Notes under the pieces: model-generated
The model's input: the letters and a program-made list of their open reading frames with translations, nothing else
Databases searched by the model: none
What the model was told of the DNA's origin: nothing
Origin: Propionibacteriaceae bacterium
Lineage (GTDB): Bacteria > Actinomycetota > Actinomycetes > Propionibacteriales > Propionibacteriaceae
Direction: 5' to 3'
DNA length: 7,234 nucleotides
NCBI GenBank assembly: GCA_003451975.1
Contig: DMIX01000398.1
Location: 1-7,234 of the forward strand
In this document: positions 1-5,694 of the stretch, piece by piece
How positions within the stretch are numbered: position 1 is the stretch's first letter
How the letters are laid out: each line of letters opens with the position of its first letter
Position numbers and translations under genes: made by a program

Positions 1-174
1 GAAGAACCCGGGCGCGGCTACTCGGCCCTGCTCGACACGCCGCAACGTGTCCAGATCGACGTCAGCAAGACGACTCAGTGCCTGTTGCGACAGCCCTCCG
101 CGTAGTCGCTTGACCGCCGCGCCCAGGGCAGCGCCTTGATCCCGCTCAGCGGACGTCTTCTGAGCTCGTCCCAT
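1..174 (-). CDS. XRE-family helix-turn-helix transcriptional regulator, 5' part only (3' end beyond the left edge)
   Basis: Reading the minus strand from an ATG at 174-172 gives 58 uninterrupted codons to the window edge. After a basic leader (MGRAQKTSAERD) comes a typical XRE/Cro-type HTH: GAAVKRLRGGLSQQALSRLA at about residues 18-37, then DVDLDTLRRVEQGR at about 38-51. The 'LSQQALSRLA' and 'TLRRVEQGR' segments match the helix 2 and recognition-helix end of the family ('sQ.eLA...gvs..tis.iErG'). The start is well supported by a perfect AGGAGG 7 nt upstream (plus-strand 182-187). These proteins bind operator DNA, usually as dimers, and often repress their own and neighbouring promoters. The gene is divergent from the hamA-hamB operon with about 200 bp between start codons, so it is well placed to regulate the defence operon; that role is inferred. 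The C-terminal part is outside the window, so a ligand-binding or peptidase extension cannot be excluded. This frame is open to the edge and is easily missed because it is truncated. Confidence 0.8.
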   Translation of the reverse strand, partial: MGRAQKTSAERDQGAALGAAVKRLRGGLSQQALSRLADVDLDTLRRVEQGRVAAPGFF

Positions 175-181
175 GGGAAAA

Positions 182-187
182 CCTCCT
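182..187 (-). promoter_or_regulatory. Ribosome binding site of the XRE regulator
   Basis: Minus-strand AGGAGG lies 7 nt before the ATG at 174-172. It is a perfect Shine-Dalgarno core at ideal spacing and fixes the start of a gene that is cut by the window edge. Confidence 0.8.
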
Positions 188-239
188 AGGAAAAAAAGCG
201 TATCAGGAGTTGGGTGGCTGATCTAGGTGGAGATTTGGC

Positions 240-249
240 ATTGGCCAAT
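240..249. repeat. 10-bp perfect palindrome, candidate operator
   Basis: ATTGGCCAAT is its own reverse complement. It sits centrally in the divergent region and overlaps the best -35 candidates on both strands, which fits an operator for the adjacent XRE protein. A 10-bp palindrome can also occur by chance, so this remains a candidate. Confidence 0.35.
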
Positions 250-269
250 TGCGGGATGCTGCTTCTTAA

Positions 270-280
270 ACACGCCGTGT
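270..280. repeat. Inverted repeat ACACG-N-CGTGT, second candidate operator
   Basis: Two 5-bp arms (270-274 and 276-280) are separated by one base. It lies just downstream of the plus-strand -10 candidate, where a bound repressor would block the hamA promoter. The arms are short, so chance occurrence is possible. Confidence 0.25.
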
Positions 281-378
281 GTGTGGCGACAGCTTGGGTC
301 CTCTTGCGGAACACTGATCTCGTTAAGGCACCGGCTCCTGCCTGGGGCGAGCGGTGGTAGTCGGCAAGGCGGTGAGGT

Positions 379-1143
379 GTGACGGTCTTCGGTCGTTGGT
401 GCAAGCCTGCCAAAGTGACGGCTGTTGGCTCACATGTCATCAGCCTTCTTGTGTCGTTCGACGATGGTGTGGGCATAGAATCCCTAGCCGCGCGGCTGCC
501 AAGCTGCTACGCCACGTCTGATGCGCTTTCGCTGGTCGCTCGGAGCCTCGGCAAGGAAGGAGTCGCTGAGTTCCTACAGGGCAAGTTCCCGCGATCCTTA
601 CCCGCTCGATCCGGTGACATGGGCGAGATACTCGCGACCGTCTATCTGGCTGAGGATTGTGGGTATGTCGTTGGTCCGAGTCGCTTGATTCAGCGTGATC
701 ACCAGGAATGGGCCATGCGGGGCGACGACGTCCTTGGCGCGGCCTTCGGGGCCGACGAACGCGTGCTGCTGGCAAAGGGCGAGGCTAAAAGCCGGGCACG
801 TGCCAGCGCAAGGGTCGTGACCGAGGCTCGTGAGGGGTTGGCTCGGAACGATGAGCTTCCTTCTCCTCACTCGTTGCTCCAATTTGCAGAGCGCCTGCTG
901 GCGACGAGCGACGCTGAGCTGGGTGAAGCCGTTCTCAAGCTGATGCTCGACGAGGGCATTCGGCCCGACGGTGTGACGCACCTGATGTTCCTGTTTGTGG
1001 GGAATGATCCGACGAGTCACGTCGTTGCGGACCTCGATGGCTACACGGGTGAAGTAGCACAGACAGCAGTGATTCTGCGTGCGCAGGCACATCAGGAATT
1101 CGTCTGTGCAGCATTTGAGAAGGCGATCACTGATGGCGCATGA
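379..1143 (+). CDS. hamA: HamA-like DUF1837 nuclease subunit of a Hachiman anti-phage system
   Basis: A 254-residue protein with a PD-(D/E)XK-like arrangement: GDMGEI (Glu83), RGDD (Asp116/Asp117) and GEAKSR (Glu135, Lys137). This Glu...RGxD...ExK order, in a short protein encoded directly before a large SF2 helicase, is the signature of HamA (DUF1837), the nuclease effector of Hachiman. In known systems HamA is restrained with HamB and degrades DNA once triggered. The start is GTG at 379, the first possible start after an in-frame TGA at 373-375. Its Shine-Dalgarno is mediocre (AAGG at 366-369), and a later GTG at 415 has none. The 3' end overlaps hamB by 11 nt. There is no signal peptide or membrane segment, so it should be cytoplasmic. 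Codons are less GC-rich than in mtrA. The related AbpA of E. coli AbpAB is an alternative name for the same architecture. The family call is by motif recognition, not by a search. Confidence 0.8.
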   Translation: MTVFGRWCKPAKVTAVGSHVISLLVSFDDGVGIESLAARLPSCYATSDALSLVARSLGKEGVAEFLQGKFPRSLPARSGDMGEILATVYLAEDCGYVVGPSRLIQRDHQEWAMRGDDVLGAAFGADERVLLAKGEAKSRARASARVVTEAREGLARNDELPSPHSLLQFAERLLATSDAELGEAVLKLMLDEGIRPDGVTHLMFLFVGNDPTSHVVADLDGYTGEVAQTAVILRAQAHQEFVCAAFEKAITDGA

Positions 1144-4100
1144 CCTCGGAAGCCTCCTCAGCGATCTGGAGGCCGCGACCGATCCACGGTTTCGTGGTCG
1201 TCTTCTTTCGCGCGGGCAGGCTCAGTCGATGGTCCGGCGCGACGGGGTGCTACCTGAAGGGGCTCCGTCGTTCGATTCGTTTCTGGACGACGATCTCATC
1301 GGATACGGGTATTCGCTGGTCTCGACGAGCCTCCGGATCATCGAGGGTCTCGAGGGGGCGGACTATAACTCCAGCTCGTCAACAGCCGAGGAAGCCGAAC
1401 TCATTACCACAGGGCTCATTCAAGCCTCGTACGCCATCGAGGCCGCCACCAGGAACAGGCCAGGCACCGAGGAGACCGCGTTCCATCGGCTGACGGCCGG
1501 AGCGGCGAGCCACCTGGCAGGCTACGCAGCGCGGGCATACTCGCTAGTCCGGGCCAGCAGGCTGTCAGAGCGAATCACTCCGATGGAGCAGACACTCGCT
1601 GACCTGCTGATGCGTTCGCTAGCTGACATCGAGCAGAGGGTGCAGCGGCTGCGAACGGCGTCTGCCCTTACCGACGGTGCCCTAGTGGTGGCCTTCACCG
1701 AAGGCAGTTCTGGTGCACCGTTAGGCGGTGGCGAAGGCGTGGAGGACGACCCCGTCGCTGGCTTGGGGCCAGCCGCTCTGCTCCTGACTGAGAACTACCT
1801 GGCGGCCGTATCGGCGGCACTATTTGCCATCGAGCGGGAGGATGATCGGATCTTCGTAGAGGCTGTGGAGGACCTCCAGCTTGGATTGCGTGCTTCGAAT
1901 GACTTGGCGGCACCTGGGCCTTGGTGGATCTACCGGTTGACGCGTCGAGTGCTGGAAGAGCTTGCTCAGACCAGCATTGCGGCGCATATCCCGACGGTTC
2001 CGCCAGCGAACTGGAGTCTGCCCGCACAGTCGAGCCCTCGAATGAGGAGGCGGCGGTGGAGGTATTTGCGCAACACCTTCGTTGCCGCGCTGGCGGCTCG
2101 AGATCGCGCCGAGATCGACCTCTGGCCCTCGCAATTGCATGTGGTCGACCGAGTGTTCAACGGTAATGAGGACCTCGTCGTCGCGTTGCCGACCAGTGCG
2201 GGCAAGACACGCATCGCCGAGCTCTGCATCTTGTCGTGCATCGCGCAGGGCCGCCGAGTGGTCTATGTAACCCCGCTGCGGGCGCTGTCCGCTCAAACTG
2301 AGCAAGTGCTGGATCGTAGCTTCGGCCCGCTGGGAGTTGGCGTCTCGTCGCTCTACGGCAGCATGGGGGCCAACCAGGTCGACGAGGACACATTGCGGTC
2401 GAGCCAGATCGTTGTCGCGACGCCCGAGAAGGTCGATTTCGCCCTCCGATCCGACCCGACGGTGCTTGATGATGTGGGACTGATGATCCTCGACGAAGGA
2501 CATATGATCGGGCCGTCGGGCCGTGAAGTCCGATACGAGGCTCAGATTCAGAGACTGTTGCGGCGTGCAGACGCCAGCACGCGCCGAATGGTCTGCCTTT
2601 CAGCGGTGTTCCCATCTGGGGACGACCTGGATGACTTCGTAGCCTGGGTCACCGATGACCTTCCAGATGGGTTACACCGCGAACAGTGGCGCCCCACCCT
2701 GCAGCGGTTCGGCTTGGTGGAGTGGCGCCGTGATCATGCCCGTCTGTCGATCACCCTCGGTGAAGATCGGCCCTTCGTCCCGCGGTATCTTGAGGCCGCT
2801 ACCGCTGCCTCCGGGCAACGGAAGAAGCCGTTCCCTGACAACCAGCGCGAGCTTGTCATCGCAACCGCCTGGCGGCTTATCGAAGAGGGACAGACCGCCC
2901 TGATCTTCTGCCCTCAGCGCAACTCGGTCGAACCCTACGCGCGCGACGTCATCAAGCTGCACCGACAGGGTTTCATTGAATCGGCCCTTCCCGACGGGGT
3001 CGACTTGTCGAACGCCTTGATGGTCGGCGCAGAGTGGTTTGGCGCGGATCATCCGATTTTGGAGTGCCTGAAGCTCGGGGTGGCCATCCACCACGGCGCG
3101 CTGCCGGGGCCATTCCGCCGCGAGGTCGAGCGCCTACTTCAGGCGGGAGGGATCAAGGTAACTGTCGCTTCTCCGACGCTCGCTCAAGGGCTGAACTTGT
3201 CGGCATCGACGGTGTTGTTTCACGGGTTGCACCGTGGTAAAGCACTACTGACAGGTGCGGAGTTCACCAACGTTATTGGCCGAGCCGGTCGCGCGTTTGT
3301 GGACACTGAAGGGCTCGTCTTGTGCCCGCTGTTCGAACCTACCGATCGGGGACGGCGGGAGTGGCTCGAACTATCTAACGGGGATGAAGGGAAGGCGTTG
3401 CGCTCGGGCCTCATTGAAGTGTGCGCCGCACTCATCCGTCGCATCCACGAATCTGTGGGGTCCGAAGAGTTGGGGTCCTTTCTCGGCTACCTGACGGGCG
3501 GGTGGCAGTGGGCCCTTCCAGTTGCGTCCGGGGAGACAGCGGAAGAGCAGGTTCGGGCCGCTGCGACATGGCAGGCGAATCTTGCCTTGCTCGACGTTGG
3601 TCTCCTCAGCATCGTCGGGGACGACCCGACCGATTTCACGGAGATCACAGAATTGCTGGCCGAAGCGCTTAGGAACTCCCTATGGGAACGCCAGTTGCGA
3701 CGCCTGAGTGCTGGTGAGGCCGAAGCTCTACGCGCAACAGTTGTCAGCCGGGCGCAGTTCCTCTGGGCATCGTCTACTCCGGGACAGCGCCGCGGCTGGT
3801 ACTTAGCTGGGCTGGGCGCCAACGATGGGGCCGAGCTGGGTCAGGCCTCCGCCGCCATCGTGGATTTGACAGTTCAGGCTGAGGCCGCAATCTCCAGCCG
3901 TGACGATGACGTCGCATCGGTTCGGCTAATCGAGATCGCCGCCGCTGTCTTCGCGATACCGGCGTTCCGGCCGACTGCTGCAGTCGAGAACTGGCAAGAC
4001 GTTCTGGCAAGTTGGGTTACTGGTAAGCCACTGGGGGACGTTGGTGTTAGCGGATCGAAACACCGACTCGCCGTGGTGCAGTTCATCGAATCTGACCTGG

Positions 4101-4693
4101 TCTACAGGCTGGTTTGGGGGATGGAAGCGGCCCGGGTCTACGAGGCGGCACAAGGCAACCTCATGGTCGATGTCCTGACAGGATCCGCGCCTGCAGTGAT
4201 CGAGACCGGAACCTTGTCTATGTCGGCCTCGATCTTGATTCGGGCCGGTTTTGACCACAGGCTCGCTGCGATCGCCGCCGTGGAGGATACCGACGCCACG
4301 TTCGATTCGGTGGAAGCGATGCGTGCCTGGCTAGATCAGCTCGACCCGGCACTAACGGAGGCGCCGGACTGGCCGACGTTGGGGACCCACGCCGCGTGGT
4401 TGGACTTTGTGAACCGCGGGTCCTCGTCGCGATCACGGCAATGGGTGCGGCAGACTATGCAAGTTGACCGTGTGAGATGGGTCAGTGCACCGCCTCCAGC
4501 GGGTAGCAGGATGCGCGTCACTGATGGGCCAGAGGGCGGGGTGCGCCTCTGGTCCCCGGGGTGCGACCTCCTAGGCGTGGCTGATGTGCAACTCAATCCT
4601 GTCAGGGTAGGTGTGCTTCATTCGCGGGTAGTCGACGCGCACGGCGTAGTTGAGCTGCTTTACCGAGGCCCTGAAGACCTCATCTTCATGTGA
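1133..4693 (+). CDS. hamB: HamB-like Ski2/Hel308-type SF2 helicase of a Hachiman anti-phage system
   Basis: A 1186-residue protein with a full SF2 helicase motif set: Q-like LWPSQ (330-334), motif I LPTSAGKT (352-359, Lys358), motif Ia YVTPLRAL (378-385), TPEK (430-433), motif II DEGH (454-457), motif III SAV (490-492), motif IV-like TALIFCPQR (588-596), HHGALP (653-658), motif V TLAQGLN (682-688) and motif VI IGRAGR (715-720). TPEK, a GRAGR motif VI and the HHGALP segment point to Ski2/Hel308-like enzymes. About 325 mostly helical residues precede the core and about 460 follow it; I recognise no named domain in either. The start is ATG 1133: GAGAAGG (1117-1123) lies 9 nt upstream, and the codon sits inside the hamA end, suggesting translational coupling. 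The open frame extends back to 1079, but that start has no support. In Hachiman, HamB is the DNA-translocating partner that controls the HamA nuclease. No clear terminator follows the stop. Confidence 0.85.
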   Translation: MAHDLGSLLSDLEAATDPRFRGRLLSRGQAQSMVRRDGVLPEGAPSFDSFLDDDLIGYGYSLVSTSLRIIEGLEGADYNSSSSTAEEAELITTGLIQASYAIEAATRNRPGTEETAFHRLTAGAASHLAGYAARAYSLVRASRLSERITPMEQTLADLLMRSLADIEQRVQRLRTASALTDGALVVAFTEGSSGAPLGGGEGVEDDPVAGLGPAALLLTENYLAAVSAALFAIEREDDRIFVEAVEDLQLGLRASNDLAAPGPWWIYRLTRRVLEELAQTSIAAHIPTVPPANWSLPAQSSPRMRRRRWRYLRNTFVAALAARDRAEIDLWPSQLHVVDRVFNGNEDLVVALPTSAGKTRIAELCILSCIAQGRRVVYVTPLRALSAQTEQVLDRSFGPLGVGVSSLYGSMGANQVDEDTLRSSQIVVATPEKVDFALRSDPTVLDDVGLMILDEGHMIGPSGREVRYEAQIQRLLRRADASTRRMVCLSAVFPSGDDLDDFVAWVTDDLPDGLHREQWRPTLQRFGLVEWRRDHARLSITLGEDRPFVPRYLEAATAASGQRKKPFPDNQRELVIATAWRLIEEGQTALIFCPQRNSVEPYARDVIKLHRQGFIESALPDGVDLSNALMVGAEWFGADHPILECLKLGVAIHHGALPGPFRREVERLLQAGGIKVTVASPTLAQGLNLSASTVLFHGLHRGKALLTGAEFTNVIGRAGRAFVDTEGLVLCPLFEPTDRGRREWLELSNGDEGKALRSGLIEVCAALIRRIHESVGSEELGSFLGYLTGGWQWALPVASGETAEEQVRAAATWQANLALLDVGLLSIVGDDPTDFTEITELLAEALRNSLWERQLRRLSAGEAEALRATVVSRAQFLWASSTPGQRRGWYLAGLGANDGAELGQASAAIVDLTVQAEAAISSRDDDVASVRLIEIAAAVFAIPAFRPTAAVENWQDVLASWVTGKPLGDVGVSGSKHRLAVVQFIESDLVYRLVWGMEAARVYEAAQGNLMVDVLTGSAPAVIETGTLSMSASILIRAGFDHRLAAIAAVEDTDATFDSVEAMRAWLDQLDPALTEAPDWPTLGTHAAWLDFVNRGSSSRSRQWVRQTMQVDRVRWVSAPPPAGSRMRVTDGPEGGVRLWSPGCDLLGVADVQLNPVRVGVLHSRVVDAHGVVELLYRGPEDLIFM

Positions 4694-4726
4694 CTTGCGG
4701 CTGCGTGGGCTCTTGGTCCGTGATAG

Positions 4727-4876
4727 TCACCTGGGACTCGTTCGGGTTGCCAACTCCCTGGCCGGGCACTTGCTGCGCAGCGGAGGCGCGTACCACCGTG
4801 CGGTGAACTGGTGTACAACTACCCGGCGCAGATCGATGCCAATCGGCTCTTGGTAGGCACGTTCACAGTTGAGTGA
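4727..4876 (+). pseudogene. Possible 3' remnant of a truncated chromosomal gene
   Basis: This frame is open from just after tandem stops (TGA 4721-4723, TAG 4724-4726) to TGA 4874-4876. Its last part reads plausibly as protein (VYNYPAQIDANRLLVG followed by TFTVE), and about 16 of the last 21 codons end in G or C, as expected of real coding DNA here. The upstream part (to about 4808) does not look coding, there is no ribosome binding site, and the only internal start candidate is GTG 4811, giving 21 residues. The terminator-like hairpin 20 nt after the stop is where a gene's own terminator would be. The reading is that an older gene lost its 5' part when the defence operon arrived. I do not recognise the protein family, and a chance open frame is quite possible. 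Confidence 0.25.
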
Positions 4877-4878
4877 AC
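4861..4878. repeat. Inverted repeat GTTCAC-N6-GTGAAC
   Basis: Perfect 6-bp arms at 4861-4866 and 4873-4878 flank a 6-nt spacer, and another GTGAAC occurs at 4803-4808. It could be a protein-binding dyad or a small hairpin just before the larger hairpin. The short arms make function uncertain. Confidence 0.25.
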
Positions 4879-4896
4879 ACCCCACGACGAGCGAGA

Positions 4897-4926
4897 GAAG
4901 TGAGAGGGCGTCAGCTCTCTCACTTC
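4897..4926. terminator. Strong 13-bp hairpin, likely terminator-like element upstream of yqgE
   Basis: The arms GAAGTGAGAGGGC (4897-4909) and GCTCTCTCACTTC (4914-4926) pair over 13 bp with one G-U and a 4-nt loop, GTCA. Only CTTG follows on the plus strand, so there is no U-tract on either side. Tract-less hairpins are common at actinobacterial gene ends. It lies 20 nt after the stop of the putative gene remnant and 80 nt before yqgE, so it probably isolates yqgE from upstream transcription. A regulatory role in the yqgE leader is the alternative. Confidence 0.55.
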
Positions 4927-5006
4927 CTTGTGCCCGCATTCCGATACCTCCACGCCCATTCCCGGTCGAAGCGCCTTGATGTAAGACTGTCCCAGGGAGG
5001 CGATTC

Positions 5007-5564
5007 ATGACTGAGTTCCACGTCGGCGACTTGCTGGTGTCCAGCATCACGAGCACCGATGGCTATTTCGGTGGCTCGGTGATCTTTCTTCTCGACGCCG
5101 ATGATTCCGGGACCGTCGGTGTGGTGTTGAACCGACCCAGCACCATCGATCTGGACACGGCGCTGCCGGCCTGGGCTGATCTGGTGAGTTTTCCCGGCGA
5201 GTTGTTCGACGGCGGCCCGGTATCCCAACAGGGCGCGATCTGTCTGGCCGAGATCGCTGTCGGTGCCGAAGAACCTCCGGGGTGGCGTCGCGTGCGCGGC
5301 CAAGTCGGACTGCTCAACCTGGAGACGCCAGTCGAGTTGGCTCAGGGCGCCTATGAGCATCTACGCATCTTCGCCGGCTATGCAGGCTGGGATGCCGGCC
5401 AGTTGCAGCAGGAGCTCGAATTCGGCATGTGGTACGTCGTGCCGGCCCTGGCCAGCGACCCCTTCGACACCGAGCCTGGCCTCATGTGGCGCCGGGTACT
5501 GCGCCGCCAAGGCGGCGACATCGGCTTGTACTCCACGTGGCCGTCCAGTGTGGAGTTCAATTGA
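5007..5564 (+). CDS. yqgE: YqgE/AlgH family (DUF179) protein
   Basis: A 185-residue protein, the usual size for the family, conserved along its whole length: GDLLVS (7-12), GYFGGSVIFLL (19-29), TVGVVLNRP (36-44), FDGGPV (67-72), RIFAGYAGW (120-128), GQLQQELEFG.WYVV (131-145) and the C-terminal WRRVLRRQGGDIGLYSTWP (161-179). These are the family's hallmark blocks. YqgE/AlgH proteins are small, cytoplasmic and of poorly defined function; AlgH was named for an effect on alginate regulation in Pseudomonas, but no enzymatic activity is established here. The start at ATG 5007 is secure, with AGGGAGG (4994-5000) 6 nt upstream. It is followed after 130 bp by mtrA in the same direction. GC-rich codon use resembles mtrA more than the upstream defence genes, so it is likely core chromosome. 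Confidence 0.93.
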   Translation: MTEFHVGDLLVSSITSTDGYFGGSVIFLLDADDSGTVGVVLNRPSTIDLDTALPAWADLVSFPGELFDGGPVSQQGAICLAEIAVGAEEPPGWRRVRGQVGLLNLETPVELAQGAYEHLRIFAGYAGWDAGQLQQELEFGMWYVVPALASDPFDTEPGLMWRRVLRRQGGDIGLYSTWPSSVEFN

Positions 5565-5591
5565 AACCTGGGTTGAGTTCGCCTCACCGAC

Positions 5592-5597
5592 TAGGAT
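5592..5597 (+). promoter_or_regulatory. Candidate -10 element for mtrA
   Basis: TAGGAT fits the actinobacterial TANNNT -10 pattern within the 130-bp yqgE-mtrA gap and would give a leader of about 90 nt. The hexamer 17 bp upstream (TGGGTT, 5569-5574) is a poor -35, so this is tentative; mtrA may also be read through from yqgE. A perfect palindrome TAGATCTA (5664-5671) lies further down the same gap. Confidence 0.25.
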
Positions 5598-5682
5598 TCG
5601 TTGTTACGTGAAGTGAGCCTGTCGAAGTTCCGGCCGTGCGCAGGACGACGGCGTCTGTCCCGCTAGATCTAACCTCGGACCG

Positions 5683-5688
5683 AGGAGG
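5683..5688 (+). promoter_or_regulatory. Ribosome binding site selecting the GTG start of mtrA
   Basis: AGGAGG ends 6 nt before GTG 5695. The in-frame ATG at 5716 lies 27 nt away, too far, so this site decides the start in favour of GTG. Confidence 0.8.
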
Positions 5689-5694
5689 ACCGAA

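Larger units (their letters stand above)
175..378. promoter_or_regulatory. Divergent control region between the XRE regulator and hamA
   Basis: This 204-bp gap separates two divergent start codons. It holds a perfect 10-bp palindrome, ATTGGCCAAT (240-249), and a second inverted repeat, ACACG-C-CGTGT (270-280). On the minus strand TTGGCC (248-243) lies 17 bp from TAGATC (225-220), a plausible -35/-10 pair for the XRE gene with a short leader. On the plus strand TTGGCC (241-246) lies 17 bp from TCTTAA (264-269), a weaker candidate for the hamA operon, which would leave a leader of roughly 100 nt. The palindrome would then supply the -35 hexamer in both directions, and a repressor bound there could silence both. 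The repeats are seen directly; the promoter and operator assignments are inference from weak consensus matches. No gene is supported in this gap. Confidence 0.4.
4694..5006. other. Intergenic region between the defence operon and yqgE (probable junction with core chromosome)
   Basis: These 313 bp hold no convincing intact gene. From left to right they contain a short GTGA-TAG-TCAC repeat (4720-4730), too weak to call a terminator for hamB; an open stretch ending at 4876 whose last 22 codons look coding; a GTTCAC-N6-GTGAAC inverted repeat (4861-4878); a strong hairpin (4897-4926); and the 5' flank of yqgE with AGGGAGG at 4994-5000. I could not identify a convincing -35/-10 pair for yqgE. The mixture of a gene tail and a terminator-like hairpin suggests the right edge of the acquired segment lies between 4694 and about 4808; this is inference. 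Confidence 0.4.

Noticed and set aside
277..284. GTGTGTGT run as a functional microsatellite or phase-variable tract
   Set aside because: Only four dinucleotide units; too short to expect slippage and not within a coding sequence.
186..476. 96-codon minus-strand frame spanning the control region and hamA start
   Set aside because: Low-complexity, Arg/Thr/Ser-rich translation with no domain; it would cover the divergent promoter and the true hamA start.
598..1092. 164-codon open frame antisense to hamA
   Set aside because: It is a mirror of the hamA coding frame, with a Cys/His/Arg-rich composition that has no domain character and no ribosome binding site.
1079..1132. Upstream start for hamB, adding 18 residues
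   Set aside because: The extra residues are basic and lie deep inside hamA with no ribosome binding site; ATG 1133 has GAGAAGG at a suitable distance and starts a natural helical N-terminus.
1820..2503. 227-codon open frame antisense to hamB
   Set aside because: It lies wholly opposite the conserved helicase motifs, whose frame is unambiguous; long antisense frames are expected in high-GC DNA.
4720..4730. GTGA-TAG-TCAC dyad as the hamB terminator
   Set aside because: A 4-bp stem with a 3-nt loop and no U-tract is too weak.
4650..4856. 68-codon plus-strand frame across the hamB end
   Set aside because: It starts inside hamB in another frame, has no ribosome binding site and no recognisable family. 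It could be a frameshifted part of the same remnant, but nothing supports that.
5573..5597. TTGAGT / TAGGAT as a full mtrA promoter
   Set aside because: The spacer is only 13 bp, too short for a sigma70-type promoter; only the -10 candidate was kept, at low confidence.
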